Below, piece by piece: positions 56,432 through 64,000 of a stretch of DNA of 64,000 nt. Position 1 is the stretch's first letter; each line of letters begins with the position of its first letter. A program made the translations under genes and the position numbers. Below the pieces are notes generated by a model. The model saw only the letters and a list, made by a program, of their open reading frames with translations, was not told the origin of the DNA and searched no databases. Origin of the DNA: Granulosicoccus sp036478595 (GTDB taxonomy: Bacteria; Pseudomonadota; Gammaproteobacteria; Granulosicoccales; Granulosicoccaceae); the NCBI GenBank assembly GCA_036478595.1, contig JAZGEF010000052.1, positions 1 to 64,000 on the forward strand. The letters are read 5' to 3'.

Positions 56432-57172
56432 ATGTTGCTAGATCGGCCCAACGGTACCGGGCGATACCTATTGGTAAAACATTCGGAAGGCTGGAGTGAA
56501 GATCGTTGTAGCCTGTGGATGGAAGCCAGTGGTTTTCAAATCGATTTATGTTATCCACTATCAGGTCATGCGTTTCCTGATCCATCACTCTATCAAGGTG
56601 TCGTTATTTTTGGTGGTGCGCCAAGTGCCAACGATACCGATCAATTTGAATGGGCCAGGCAAGAGCTTAAGTTTATAGAGCAATGCCTCAGAACCAACAC
56701 ACCGTTTTTTGGAGTGTGTCTGGGCGCACAAATGTTAGCACGTGTACTCGGTGCGCAGGTCAACATGCACCCACATGAACTTACCGAGGTTGGTTTTTTT
56801 GATGTCGTACCGTATCCAGATCACTCCCGGTTTATGAGCGAAACCTTAACTGTTATGCAATGGCATAAAGAGGGGTTTGATCTACCTGCAGGATCAACAC
56901 TGCTTGCCAGCAGTGAGCGTTTTCCTAACCAGGCATTCTCCTATGGCGAGCTGTCATACGGTGTTCAATTTCACCCTGAAGTCAACCCAGCAACGCTTAA
57001 GGTATGGCACGAGCGAAACAAAACACGTGATACAGGGAGGCTGAGCGAAGAAGAGCGCATTGTGCAGCGGCGTGCCGCACTCACACATGATGCGAACATC
57101 ACACATTGGCTTGATAGTTTTCTTACTCATTGGCACAAGCTCTCTGGTGGCAGCCGTGTGGCAAGTGGTTAG
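56432..57172 (+). CDS. Class I glutamine amidotransferase domain protein
   Basis: A 246-residue GATase1 protein. FGVCLGAQMLA carries the nucleophilic Cys, YGVQFHPEVN the His-Glu pair, and VVIFGGAPSANDTD the oxyanion strand, so the catalytic triad is whole. It resembles the stand-alone GMP synthase-like amidotransferase family, which usually transfers ammonia to unnamed acceptors, and not GuaA itself (no synthase domain). It begins directly after the lipoprotein stop with no gap and is followed 6 nt later by the antiporter gene. The N-terminus may start at a later Met; substrate unknown. Confidence 0.87.
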   Translation: MLLDRPNGTGRYLLVKHSEGWSEDRCSLWMEASGFQIDLCYPLSGHAFPDPSLYQGVVIFGGAPSANDTDQFEWARQELKFIEQCLRTNTPFFGVCLGAQMLARVLGAQVNMHPHELTEVGFFDVVPYPDHSRFMSETLTVMQWHKEGFDLPAGSTLLASSERFPNQAFSYGELSYGVQFHPEVNPATLKVWHERNKTRDTGRLSEEERIVQRRAALTHDANITHWLDSFLTHWHKLSGGSRVASG

Positions 57173-57178
57173 TGAGTC

Positions 57179-58852
57179 ATGGGTGATACCAACAGTCTGC
57201 TGCAGCAATCCTTTATCTATCTTTCTGTAGCGTTACTGGCTGTGCCGGTTGCTAAACGGCTTGGTCTTGGCCCAGTGTTGGGGTATTTGTTCGCCGGTAT
57301 TTGTGTTGGGCCTTGGGGCATTGCGCTAATTCGTGACACCGATTCAATCGCTGCATTTTTACAATTCAGTACCATATTATTATTGTTTTTGATTGCGCTG
57401 CCTGCCACGCCGGCACGCCTTCGTATGTTACCAACTGATCTATTCTCAATCGGCATGTTGCAGATTAGTTTAGCAACCCTGTTGGTCATGCTGGTAGCAC
57501 TCACGATAGGTTTGCCATGGCACCACGCGCTAGCCTGTGGGCTAGCTTTGTCTTTATCTTCAGGCGCTATTGCCAACCAGGCATTTTGGGAGCGCTACCC
57601 AACGGGTTCTGCATTGACTGATACCGGTAAGCGTCTGTTGCTGGCACAAAGCTTGGCCATGTTTCTAATTTTGGTGTTTTTGCCACTGCTTGGCTTTGAG
57701 GCTGCAATTACTGAGGGAAGCGCTTGGCCTTCAGTGGTGGTTTCACTATTGGTGATCTGCGCGTTCGCTTGGATCAGCCACTATTTTTTAAAACATCTTT
57801 TGCGATACGTTATCAAGATTGGCCTTGACGAGGTATTTACGGCATTTGCTTTACTGTTGATTGTTGGCGCTTTGTTGCTTATGCAACTGCTTAATTTACC
57901 GATGGAGCTTGGGGCGTTTTTGGCAGGAATTATTTTGACGCGATCCGAATATGGCTCTGCTATTAATATAGCGATAAAGCCGTTTGAACGATTGTTGATC
58001 GGGATGTTTTTTATCTCGGTGGGTATGAGCATCGATTTTGGCAGCTTTATATTAAAGCCACTACAAACTCTGGCGCTGGTTGCGCTGTTGGTCGCCATTA
58101 AAGCTTGGGTGTTGCGTACCGTGTTGCGATTTTCAGCGGTGCCACGACAACAGCGCATCTGGCTAGCAACGGTGCTGTCGCAGTCGGGTGAGTTGGCCTT
58201 TGTAGTTATAGCCTATGCAATTCAACAGCATGCCTTACCGGCTGAACTTGGATCGCAGCTGATGATCATCATTGCTTTGTCGATGTTAACGACGCCGTTG
58301 CTGATGGTGTTCGCCGACAGGCGAGCAAAGGTACCGGCTCGAAAACAAACCAATACGGGCCTTGAGGCTAATCAGTCTGCCGATTCGCAGGTGATCGTCG
58401 CAGGCTTTGGCCGCGTAGGTCGGGTTATAGCGCACCTAATGCAAGAGAACGGTTTTCGAACGGTAGTCATCGACCATAATCCCGATCGATTTGATCAATT
58501 GCGTAGCGAAGGATTTATTGGTTTCTATGGCGATGCGCTGCGGCCAGATCTACAGCAAGCTGCTGGTATCGAAAAAGCGGCCGTTGTGGTCATTGCTATT
58601 GACGACCCAGAGCGAGCGCAGGAGCTGGTAGGCATAGTGCGCCTCGAGTATCCACATATCACCATAAGTTGTCGTGCCCTTGATCAATCGACTCGAGACG
58701 CCCAGCTAGAAGCTGGTGCGGACCGGGCTTATTCAGAAACATTTGAATCCGCGTTGCTGATGGGCGAAGATGTACTTGAAATGATGGGCGTCGGCCCGCT
58801 GGATGCTCGAGCGATTACTGAGACCTATCGCGATGAAGCTGAATCCACTTAA
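57179..58852 (+). CDS. Monovalent cation:proton antiporter, CPA2 (KefB/KefC-like) with RCK domain
   Basis: A 557-residue inner-membrane transporter with 12 or so hydrophobic helices in the first 385 residues and a C-terminal RCK/TrkA-N domain. LGLGPVLGYLFAGICVGPWG is the classic CPA2 first-helix region, and LPMELGAFLAGIILTRSEYG the re-entrant core. The RCK domain starts VIVAGFGRVGRVIAHLM, a Rossmann Gly-x-Gly-x-x-Gly nucleotide site. There is no adjoining KefF/G subunit gene. Potassium export gated by glutathione adducts or NAD is the KefC role; here the exact ion is inferred. Confidence 0.9.
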   Translation: MGDTNSLLQQSFIYLSVALLAVPVAKRLGLGPVLGYLFAGICVGPWGIALIRDTDSIAAFLQFSTILLLFLIALPATPARLRMLPTDLFSIGMLQISLATLLVMLVALTIGLPWHHALACGLALSLSSGAIANQAFWERYPTGSALTDTGKRLLLAQSLAMFLILVFLPLLGFEAAITEGSAWPSVVVSLLVICAFAWISHYFLKHLLRYVIKIGLDEVFTAFALLLIVGALLLMQLLNLPMELGAFLAGIILTRSEYGSAINIAIKPFERLLIGMFFISVGMSIDFGSFILKPLQTLALVALLVAIKAWVLRTVLRFSAVPRQQRIWLATVLSQSGELAFVVIAYAIQQHALPAELGSQLMIIIALSMLTTPLLMVFADRRAKVPARKQTNTGLEANQSADSQVIVAGFGRVGRVIAHLMQENGFRTVVIDHNPDRFDQLRSEGFIGFYGDALRPDLQQAAGIEKAAVVVIAIDDPERAQELVGIVRLEYPHITISCRALDQSTRDAQLEAGADRAYSETFESALLMGEDVLEMMGVGPLDARAITETYRDEAEST

Positions 58853-58877
58853 TTTTCCCTAACTGTTGGAGGCCACT

Positions 58878-59192
58878 GTGAAAGGCTCTGATGTTGAATC
58901 TTTGACCAAACTGCTTAAACAGCATGCTGTTCCCTTGTCAGCTGTCAAGGCCAATAAGCTATTGCTCGCAATTGGTATTTTGGATGAAGCCGAGCGCGAA
59001 AGCTCGACCCGCCCAGGAATCGTAAAAAAATACAAAGTGCTCACCGAAAAAGGGCTGGATTATGGGGTGAACGAGGAAAACACGCAAAGCCCAGACCAAA
59101 CCTCGCCGTATTATTACAAAGACAGCTTTACAGAGCTGGCAGGCTTGCTGATCAAGGCTGAGGAAGCCCAAAAAATGGACGGACAGGCCTAG
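58878..59192 (+). CDS. Conserved hypothetical protein, phage-antirepressor-C-like
   Basis: A 104-residue protein. The GTG at 58878 has a perfect GGAGG 5 nt upstream, which settles the start over the TTG at 58866. The order helix (VESLTKLLKQHAVPLSAVKA), IGILDEAERESSTRPG, KKYKVLTEKGLDYGVN, and YYYKDSFTELAGLLI recalls short proteins of Pseudomonas-type genomes and the C-terminal part of KilA/antirepressor proteins, which bind DNA or regulators. I do not assign a function. It lies between the antiporter gene and the BMP importer, 110 nt before the latter. Confidence 0.68.
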   Translation: MKGSDVESLTKLLKQHAVPLSAVKANKLLLAIGILDEAERESSTRPGIVKKYKVLTEKGLDYGVNEENTQSPDQTSPYYYKDSFTELAGLLIKAEEAQKMDGQA

Positions 59193-59206
59193 TTGATGCG
59201 CTAGGG

Positions 59207-59238
59207 ATCATGGATCGACCATGATACACTCGGTCGAG
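59207..59238. promoter_or_regulatory. Paired dyads upstream of the BMP importer operon
   Basis: ATCATGG and CCATGAT flank ATCGA at 59207-59225, and CTCGGTCGAG follows at 59229-59238. They lie 65-95 nt before the ATG of the binding-protein gene, in the short gap after the hypothetical gene, and are candidate operator sites for the nucleoside importer. No known consensus is matched and no T run follows. Confidence 0.4.
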
Positions 59239-59302
59239 AACACGCTTTTATAGGTAGTCCTAATTGCGTAACCCTGTCCACTACTTTGTTAGGAGAATAA
59301 TA

Positions 59303-60298
59303 ATGCTATTCAAATATGCAAGCGCAGCCATTGCGTTAATGCTGACTGGTGCAATCGCACAGGCGGCTGAAATTACACCCGCTGTTGTGTTCGACATGGG
59401 CGGCAAGTTTGATAAATCGTTCAATCAAGGCGTGTACGACGGCGTTGAACGCTTTAAAGCAGACACCGGCATCGACTACCGAGAATTTGAAGTCACTAAT
59501 GAAACGCAGCGTGAGCAAGCCTTGCGTCGTATGGCGCAGCGTGGAGCTAATCCAGTGTTGGGCATTGGTTTTGCTCAGGCCGGCCCACTCGAAACCGTAG
59601 CTAAAGAGTTCCCCGATACAAAATTCACCATCATCGACGGCGTGGTCGATCTGCCAAACGTACAGTCGGTTGTGTTTAAAGAGCACGAAGGTTCATTCTT
59701 GGTGGGCGTGCTGGCTGCAATGGCATCTAAGGGCAACGCGGTTGGCTTTGTGGGCGGTATGGATATCCCGCTGATTCGTCGCTTCGCTTGTGGCTTTGTG
59801 CAAGGTGCGAAGCACGCAAACCCTACGGTTGCGGTCATTGAAAACATGACTGGCACAACGCCTTCGGCTTGGAACGATCCAGGTCGCGGTAGCGAGCTTG
59901 CCAAAGGGCAATTCGATCGCGGTGTGGACGTGATATATGCCGCTGCTGGCGGTACGGGTGTTGGCGTGTATCAAGCAGCCAAAGATGGCGGCAAGATGGC
60001 TATTGGTGTTGATTCAAACCAGAACTACATGCATCCAGGCACCATGCTGACATCCATGCTCAAGCGTGTTGACGTTGCGGCATACAATGCATTTGAAAGT
60101 GCGATGAAAGGCACCTGGCAGCCGGGCATTAATGTTCTTGGCCTGGCAGAGGGCGGTGTGGGTTGGGCATTGGATGAGCACAACGCTTCCCTCGTTAGCG
60201 CTGAAATGAAAGCTGCGGTAGAAGCCGCTTCGGCTAGCATTATTGCCGGCGATATAGAAGTACATGACTACATGAGCAACAACAACTGCGATTTGTAA
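59303..60298 (+). CDS. BMP-family ABC transporter substrate-binding protein
   Basis: Periplasmic nucleoside-type binding protein (basic membrane protein/PnrA family), 331 residues. From the ATG at 59303 (AGGAG site 8 nt upstream) there is a signal peptide ending AIAQA, then ITPAVVFDMGGKFDKSFNQG, FTIIDGVVDLPNVQSVVFKEHEGSFLVGVLA, IPLIRRFACGF and VIYAAAGGTG-VGVYQAAKDGG, all family motifs (given in pieces). It is the first gene of a BMP operon with ATPase and two permease genes. In characterised members the ligand is a purine nucleoside or related ribosyl compound. Confidence 0.93.
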   Translation: MLFKYASAAIALMLTGAIAQAAEITPAVVFDMGGKFDKSFNQGVYDGVERFKADTGIDYREFEVTNETQREQALRRMAQRGANPVLGIGFAQAGPLETVAKEFPDTKFTIIDGVVDLPNVQSVVFKEHEGSFLVGVLAAMASKGNAVGFVGGMDIPLIRRFACGFVQGAKHANPTVAVIENMTGTTPSAWNDPGRGSELAKGQFDRGVDVIYAAAGGTGVGVYQAAKDGGKMAIGVDSNQNYMHPGTMLTSMLKRVDVAAYNAFESAMKGTWQPGINVLGLAEGGVGWALDEHNASLVSAEMKAAVEAASASIIAGDIEVHDYMSNNNCDL

Positions 60299-60329
60299 TT
60301 TTTAGCGCTTAGTTTTGCGAGTAATAACC

Positions 60330-61928
60330 GTGAACGATAGCGTTGTGCCGCCAGCATCAGCTGGTGGCACCTCGATTCCCTCCGCAACTGGCAACGTTGC
60401 AATCGAACTGCAAGGTATTTCCAAACGCTTTGGTGCAGTTCGTGCCAATCAAGATATCGATTTAGTCGTTAAGCGTGGCAGCATTCACGGTATCGTTGGC
60501 GAAAACGGCGCTGGTAAATCCACGCTAATGAGTATTTTATATGGCTTCTATCAGGCTGATAGTGGCCATATACTGATTAACGGTAAGCCTAAAAAAATAC
60601 GTAATTCAAAAGAGGCTATTGCCTGCGGCATTGGCATGGTGCATCAGCACTTTATGTTAGTGGATACGTTTACCGTGCTCGAAAATATTATGCTCGGTGC
60701 CGAAACCCACGCACTTATCGACCCCAGCGCAAAAGATGCGCGTTCAGCACTCCAGGCACTTTCGGATAACTATCAGTTGTCTCTCAACATTGATGCCATG
60801 ACGGGTAATTTGCCAGTGGGTGAACAACAACGTTGCGAGATTCTCAAAGCGCTCTACCGCAAAGCCGAAATTCTGATTCTTGATGAGCCAACCGGTGTGC
60901 TCACACCGCAAGAGGCTGATCAATTATTTAAGGTGCTTGATGCCTTACGTAAGCAGGGTGTCACTGTTATATTGATTACGCATAAGCTGCGTGAAATTAT
61001 GGATATCACGGATACGGTTTCAGTATTGCGCAGGGGCGAAATGGTGGCGCACGTCAATACAGAGGATACCAGCATTCAGGAACTTGCTGAGCTGATGGTA
61101 GGCCGCAAGTTGCTAACTCAAGACTTTCGTCGTGAAACACAGTTGCCTGCTGATTCTGAAAATGGTATCGAGGTGGTTAATCTAATTCACCGAGACGCGC
61201 AGGGTAAACTGCGATTGAATAAAGTGAATCTACACGTGAAACGTGGTGAGATTCTTGGAATTGCAGGCGTGGCTGGTAACGGCCAAAGTATGCTACTCGA
61301 AGTGCTCTCCGGAATAACTGTACCCGATAGTGGCAGCATAGTGATTAATGGCCACACTATTGAGCATGATCAACCAATCAACCCTCGGCAGCTACGTGAA
61401 TATAAGGTTAACCATGTACCTGAAGATCGCTTAAAGCTAGGTTTGGTAAAAGCTTTCACTGCCGCTGAATCATCGGTGCTAGGTTATTTGCATCAGCAGA
61501 AATTTTCTTGGCGTGGGCTGTTACAACTGAGCACGATTAGAAGCCTGTGTAAAAAGTTGATGGAAAATTTTGATGTTCGTCCAGGCAATCCTAATTTAAA
61601 ATCCGCGACATTTTCTGGCGGTAATCAACAAAAATTAATTTTAGCCCGAGAGCTAGAAAAAAATCCCGAAGTGCTTTTAGTTGGCCAACCCACACGCGGT
61701 GTTGATATCGGTGCGATAGAGCTGATTCATCAACGTATTGTGGCAATGCGTGATGCCGGTTGTGCCGTATTGTTGGTCTCAGTTGAGCTTGATGAAATCA
61801 TGGCCTTAAGTGATCGGATCATTGTGATGTATGAAGGCAGTGTGGTAGGGGAGCTCTCTGGTGCTGATGCTGATAAGGCCACACTAGGTTTGATGATGGC
61901 AAACGCTTACGAAAGCGACGCTGCATGA
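60330..61928 (+). CDS. ABC transporter ATP-binding protein, two ABC domains (BMP/CUT2 type)
   Basis: A 532-residue ATPase with two nucleotide-binding domains in tandem. The first has Walker A GENGAGKST, LPVGEQQRCEILKALYRK as its signature region and Walker B LILDEPTGVL. The second has a degenerate Walker A (GVAGNGQSML, no Lys-Thr) and the signature FSGGNQQKLILARELEK; this asymmetry is usual for CUT2/BMP ATPases. Start: GTG at 60330 (MNDSVV) or TTG at 60315; neither has a strong ribosome site. It overlaps the permease start by 4 nt. Together with the binding protein it forms the nucleoside importer. Confidence 0.93.
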   Translation: MNDSVVPPASAGGTSIPSATGNVAIELQGISKRFGAVRANQDIDLVVKRGSIHGIVGENGAGKSTLMSILYGFYQADSGHILINGKPKKIRNSKEAIACGIGMVHQHFMLVDTFTVLENIMLGAETHALIDPSAKDARSALQALSDNYQLSLNIDAMTGNLPVGEQQRCEILKALYRKAEILILDEPTGVLTPQEADQLFKVLDALRKQGVTVILITHKLREIMDITDTVSVLRRGEMVAHVNTEDTSIQELAELMVGRKLLTQDFRRETQLPADSENGIEVVNLIHRDAQGKLRLNKVNLHVKRGEILGIAGVAGNGQSMLLEVLSGITVPDSGSIVINGHTIEHDQPINPRQLREYKVNHVPEDRLKLGLVKAFTAAESSVLGYLHQQKFSWRGLLQLSTIRSLCKKLMENFDVRPGNPNLKSATFSGGNQQKLILARELEKNPEVLLVGQPTRGVDIGAIELIHQRIVAMRDAGCAVLLVSVELDEIMALSDRIIVMYEGSVVGELSGADADKATLGLMMANAYESDAA

Positions 61929-63043
61929 ATACCAACAACATAGATCTACCAGCTTGGCTGGAAATCGTTGTCATCCCTATTTTGAATATCATGGCAGCCT
62001 TGTTTTTTGCAGGCTTGATCATGCTAGCGATTGGCGTCAATCCGATTGAAGCCGTCGGCATCATGCTAAATGGAGCCTTTGGTTACGATGAAGGGATTGG
62101 CTACACGCTTTACTACACAACCAATTTTATTTTTACAGGGCTTGCCGTCGCTGTTGCCTTTCATGCCAGCTTGTTCAATATAGGTGGTGAAGGGCAGGCT
62201 TACATTGGTGGGCTGGGTGTCGGCTTGGTTTTTTTATGGCTTGATCAATACTTGCCTAGTGTGTTGCTAATCCCTATTGGTATCATGGCTGCGGGTTTGT
62301 TTGGCGCGGCGTGGGCGTTTATACCTGCTTGGTTGCAAGCCTATCGCGGTAGTCATGTTGTCATCACCACCATCATGTTCAATTTCATTGCGTCATCATT
62401 GATGGTGTATTTATTGGTGAACGTGTTAATCAAGCCTGGGCAAATGTCACCTGAAACTCGTATTTTTAGCGAAGCGTCCTGGATGCCATTTATGCATAAT
62501 TTTTTAGCTGGTTTGGGGTTTGAGGTCACTCGCAGTCCGCTGAATTTATCCTTCTTTTTTGCCTTGTTATGTTGTTTACTGGTTTGGATTTATATATGGC
62601 GCACACGTTGGGGGTACGAACTACGTACAGCAGGCTATAGCGAAGACGCGGCAGTGTACGCGGGCATTAAACCGCGCAAGGTCGTCATCAGTGCCATGTG
62701 TTTGTCCGGTGCGCTGGCGGGGCTAGTGGCGGTCAATGAAATAATGGGTGTGCACCATCGTGTGTTGATGAACTTCCCAGCAGGTTATGGTTTTACCGGC
62801 ATCGCGGTATCGCTGATGGGGCGCAATCATCCTGTGGGTATCATTATGGCTAGTTTGTTGTTTGGTGTGCTTTATCAAGGCGGAGCTGAGCTGGCATTCG
62901 AGATACCCAAAATTACTCGCGAAATGGTTGTCGCGATTCAAGGCCTGATCATCTTGTTTTCTGGCGCATTGGCTTTGTTGTTTCGTCCTTGGGTTGTGCG
63001 CACTTATCTAAAGTTCAAACCGCTAACATCCCAGCATGGCTGA
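61925..63043 (+). CDS. ABC transporter permease, BMP/CUT2 type
   Basis: A 372-residue permease of the branched-chain/CUT2 fold with about 9 to 10 helices. TNFIFTGLAVAVAFHASLFNIGGEGQ is the family's early motif (the region around GEGQ), and AGLVAVNEIMGVHHRV and YGFTGIAVSLMGRNHPVGI the later one, which includes the ATPase-coupling loop. It overlaps the ATPase gene by 4 nt and the next permease by 8 nt. The pair of non-identical permeases is typical for nucleoside BMP importers. Confidence 0.93.
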   Translation: MNTNNIDLPAWLEIVVIPILNIMAALFFAGLIMLAIGVNPIEAVGIMLNGAFGYDEGIGYTLYYTTNFIFTGLAVAVAFHASLFNIGGEGQAYIGGLGVGLVFLWLDQYLPSVLLIPIGIMAAGLFGAAWAFIPAWLQAYRGSHVVITTIMFNFIASSLMVYLLVNVLIKPGQMSPETRIFSEASWMPFMHNFLAGLGFEVTRSPLNLSFFFALLCCLLVWIYIWRTRWGYELRTAGYSEDAAVYAGIKPRKVVISAMCLSGALAGLVAVNEIMGVHHRVLMNFPAGYGFTGIAVSLMGRNHPVGIIMASLLFGVLYQGGAELAFEIPKITREMVVAIQGLIILFSGALALLFRPWVVRTYLKFKPLTSQHG

Positions 63044-64000
63044 TTGGCTGACAAGCACATTACCGACGCTTGATGCCACGCTGCGCGTGTCAACGCCGTT
63101 AATTCTTTGCGCAATGGCGGGCTTGTTTTCCGAGCGTTCAGGCATTGTTGATATTAGCTTAGAAGGAAAAATGCTCGCAGCAGCGTTTGCCGCTGGCAGT
63201 GTAGCGGCAGTAACTGCTAACCCTTGGCTTGCGCTGCTGGCAGGGATTGCTGTTAGTGTTGTTCTGGCGCTAGTGCATGGCTTTGCCAGCATTACTCACC
63301 GCGGTAATCAAGTTGTTAGTGGTTTGGCCATCAACGTGCTGGCATCGGGGTTGACTGTGGTTTTAGGTATCGCCTGGTTTTCACAGGGTGGTCAAACACC
63401 CTCGATTGCCTCCGGTGCCCGTTTTATGCCGATTGAATTACCATTCGCTGAGGCTGCAGTGAGCGTGCCTGTTATTGGCAAGTTTTATAACGAAGTTATC
63501 AGCGGCCATAATCTAGTGGTGTATATGGCCTTTGTCGCTGTCATGTTTACGTGGTGGATTGTTTACCGCACGCGGTTTGGTTTGCGGCTGCGAGCGGTAG
63601 GTGAAAACCCACTTGCAGTGGATACTGCCGGTTTGTCGGTAGCTAGGCTGCGTTATTCGGCCTTGGTAATTTGCGGTTTGTTATGTGGCATTGCGGGTAC
63701 CTATTTGTCAATTGCACAAAACGCGTCATTCGTACGAGAAATGACAGCAGGGCAGGGCTACATAGCGCTGGCTGCCTTAATATTTGGTAAATGGCGTCCG
63801 TTGCCTGCATTAATGGCGTGCTTGATGTTTGGATTCCTCGATGCGGTTGCCATTCGCTTGCAAGGCGTAAAATTTGCCGTGATAGGTGAGGTTCCGGTGC
63901 AATTGATTCAGTCGCTGCCCTATGTGCTCACCGTGGTGTTATTGGCAGGTTTTATCGGCAGGGCTATCGCACCAGCCGCTATTGGCGTGCCGTTTAGCAA
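63036..64000 (+). CDS. ABC transporter permease, BMP/CUT2 type, second subunit (cut by window edge)
   Basis: Open from the ATG at 63036 through the right edge, 321 codons, so it is near its full length of roughly 300 to 330. ATLRVSTPLILCAMAGLFSERSG and IVDISLEGKMLAAAFAAG form the family start, then LRLRAVGENPLAVDTAGLSV, with the coupling EAA-like loop (GLRLRAVGENP), and YIALAALIFGKWRPLPAL. It overlaps the previous permease by 8 nt. No stop codon is reached inside the window. Confidence 0.92.
   Translation, partial: MADWLTSTLPTLDATLRVSTPLILCAMAGLFSERSGIVDISLEGKMLAAAFAAGSVAAVTANPWLALLAGIAVSVVLALVHGFASITHRGNQVVSGLAINVLASGLTVVLGIAWFSQGGQTPSIASGARFMPIELPFAEAAVSVPVIGKFYNEVISGHNLVVYMAFVAVMFTWWIVYRTRFGLRLRAVGENPLAVDTAGLSVARLRYSALVICGLLCGIAGTYLSIAQNASFVREMTAGQGYIALAALIFGKWRPLPALMACLMFGFLDAVAIRLQGVKFAVIGEVPVQLIQSLPYVLTVVLLAGFIGRAIAPAAIGVPFS

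Overview
The window looks like chromosomal DNA of a free-living, probably marine or aquatic, gammaproteobacterium outside the well-studied enteric group. The support is the gene set itself: RapA, AvtA, ExoIII, SohB, YaeQ and the fused RlmKL are typically gammaproteobacterial. They sit beside fatty-acid oxidation genes, surface lipoproteins and ABC uptake systems typical of aquatic heterotrophs. Base composition is moderate and even, and I see no rRNA, tRNA, IS element, prophage, integrase or CRISPR array. The genus assignment is open.

Layout. 1-351 is the start of a DUF222/HNH-type gene cut by the left edge. 864-5758 (minus strand) holds xthA, then avtA and rapA overlapping by 4 nt. 6007-6280 is a cold-shock gene and its terminator. 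6317-9460 (minus) is a three-gene surface-glycan operon: flippase, formyltransferase, polysaccharide deacetylase. 9792-14249 has a fused acetate kinase-phosphotransacylase (AckA-PduL), a DUF1223 protein and a GGDEF protein with a decayed EAL domain. 14336-25776 is an envelope-associated cluster: a small outer-membrane barrel, a BIG2 lipoprotein, MoxR ATPase, DUF58, DUF4381, two VWA proteins, a TPR protein with a ten-unit repeat, a BatD-like protein and a one-POTRA Omp85 protein. It is split by one opposite-strand arginine-deiminase-superfamily gene.

25876-34959 is mainly acyl-CoA oxidation: a FadB/J-type enzyme, thiolase, ETF beta and alpha, a DmdC-like acyl-CoA dehydrogenase and enoyl-CoA hydratase. 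A SIMPL protein and a nucleoside deaminase lie among them. The ETF:quinone oxidoreductase that would pass these electrons to the respiratory chain is at 39775-41433. HMG-CoA lyase, a second crotonase and a thioesterase lie at 49.6-52.6 kb. Between 35 and 50 kb are housekeeping and signalling genes: a lone amino-acid-type binding protein, carbonic anhydrase, a DUF882 protein, YaeQ, an MBL/beta-CASP protein, RlmKL, SohB, and an HPt gene next to a REC-PAS-GGDEF-EAL gene.

52.7-64 kb points to nucleoside use: ribokinase, nucleoside hydrolase and, after a lipoprotein, an amidotransferase and a KefC-like antiporter, a complete BMP-type ABC importer whose last permease gene runs off the right edge. 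Uptake, hydrolysis to base plus ribose, and ribose phosphorylation would form one path.

I do not see a clear new defence or mobile system. The most unusual items are the AckA-PduL fusion, the split MoxR/VWA/BatD envelope cluster with a 24-bp perfect palindrome at its internal start, two decayed gene fragments (GMC oxidoreductase and HAD phosphatase), a carbonic anhydrase start codon set directly after a terminator, and two 14-bp tandem duplications lying exactly over stop codons.
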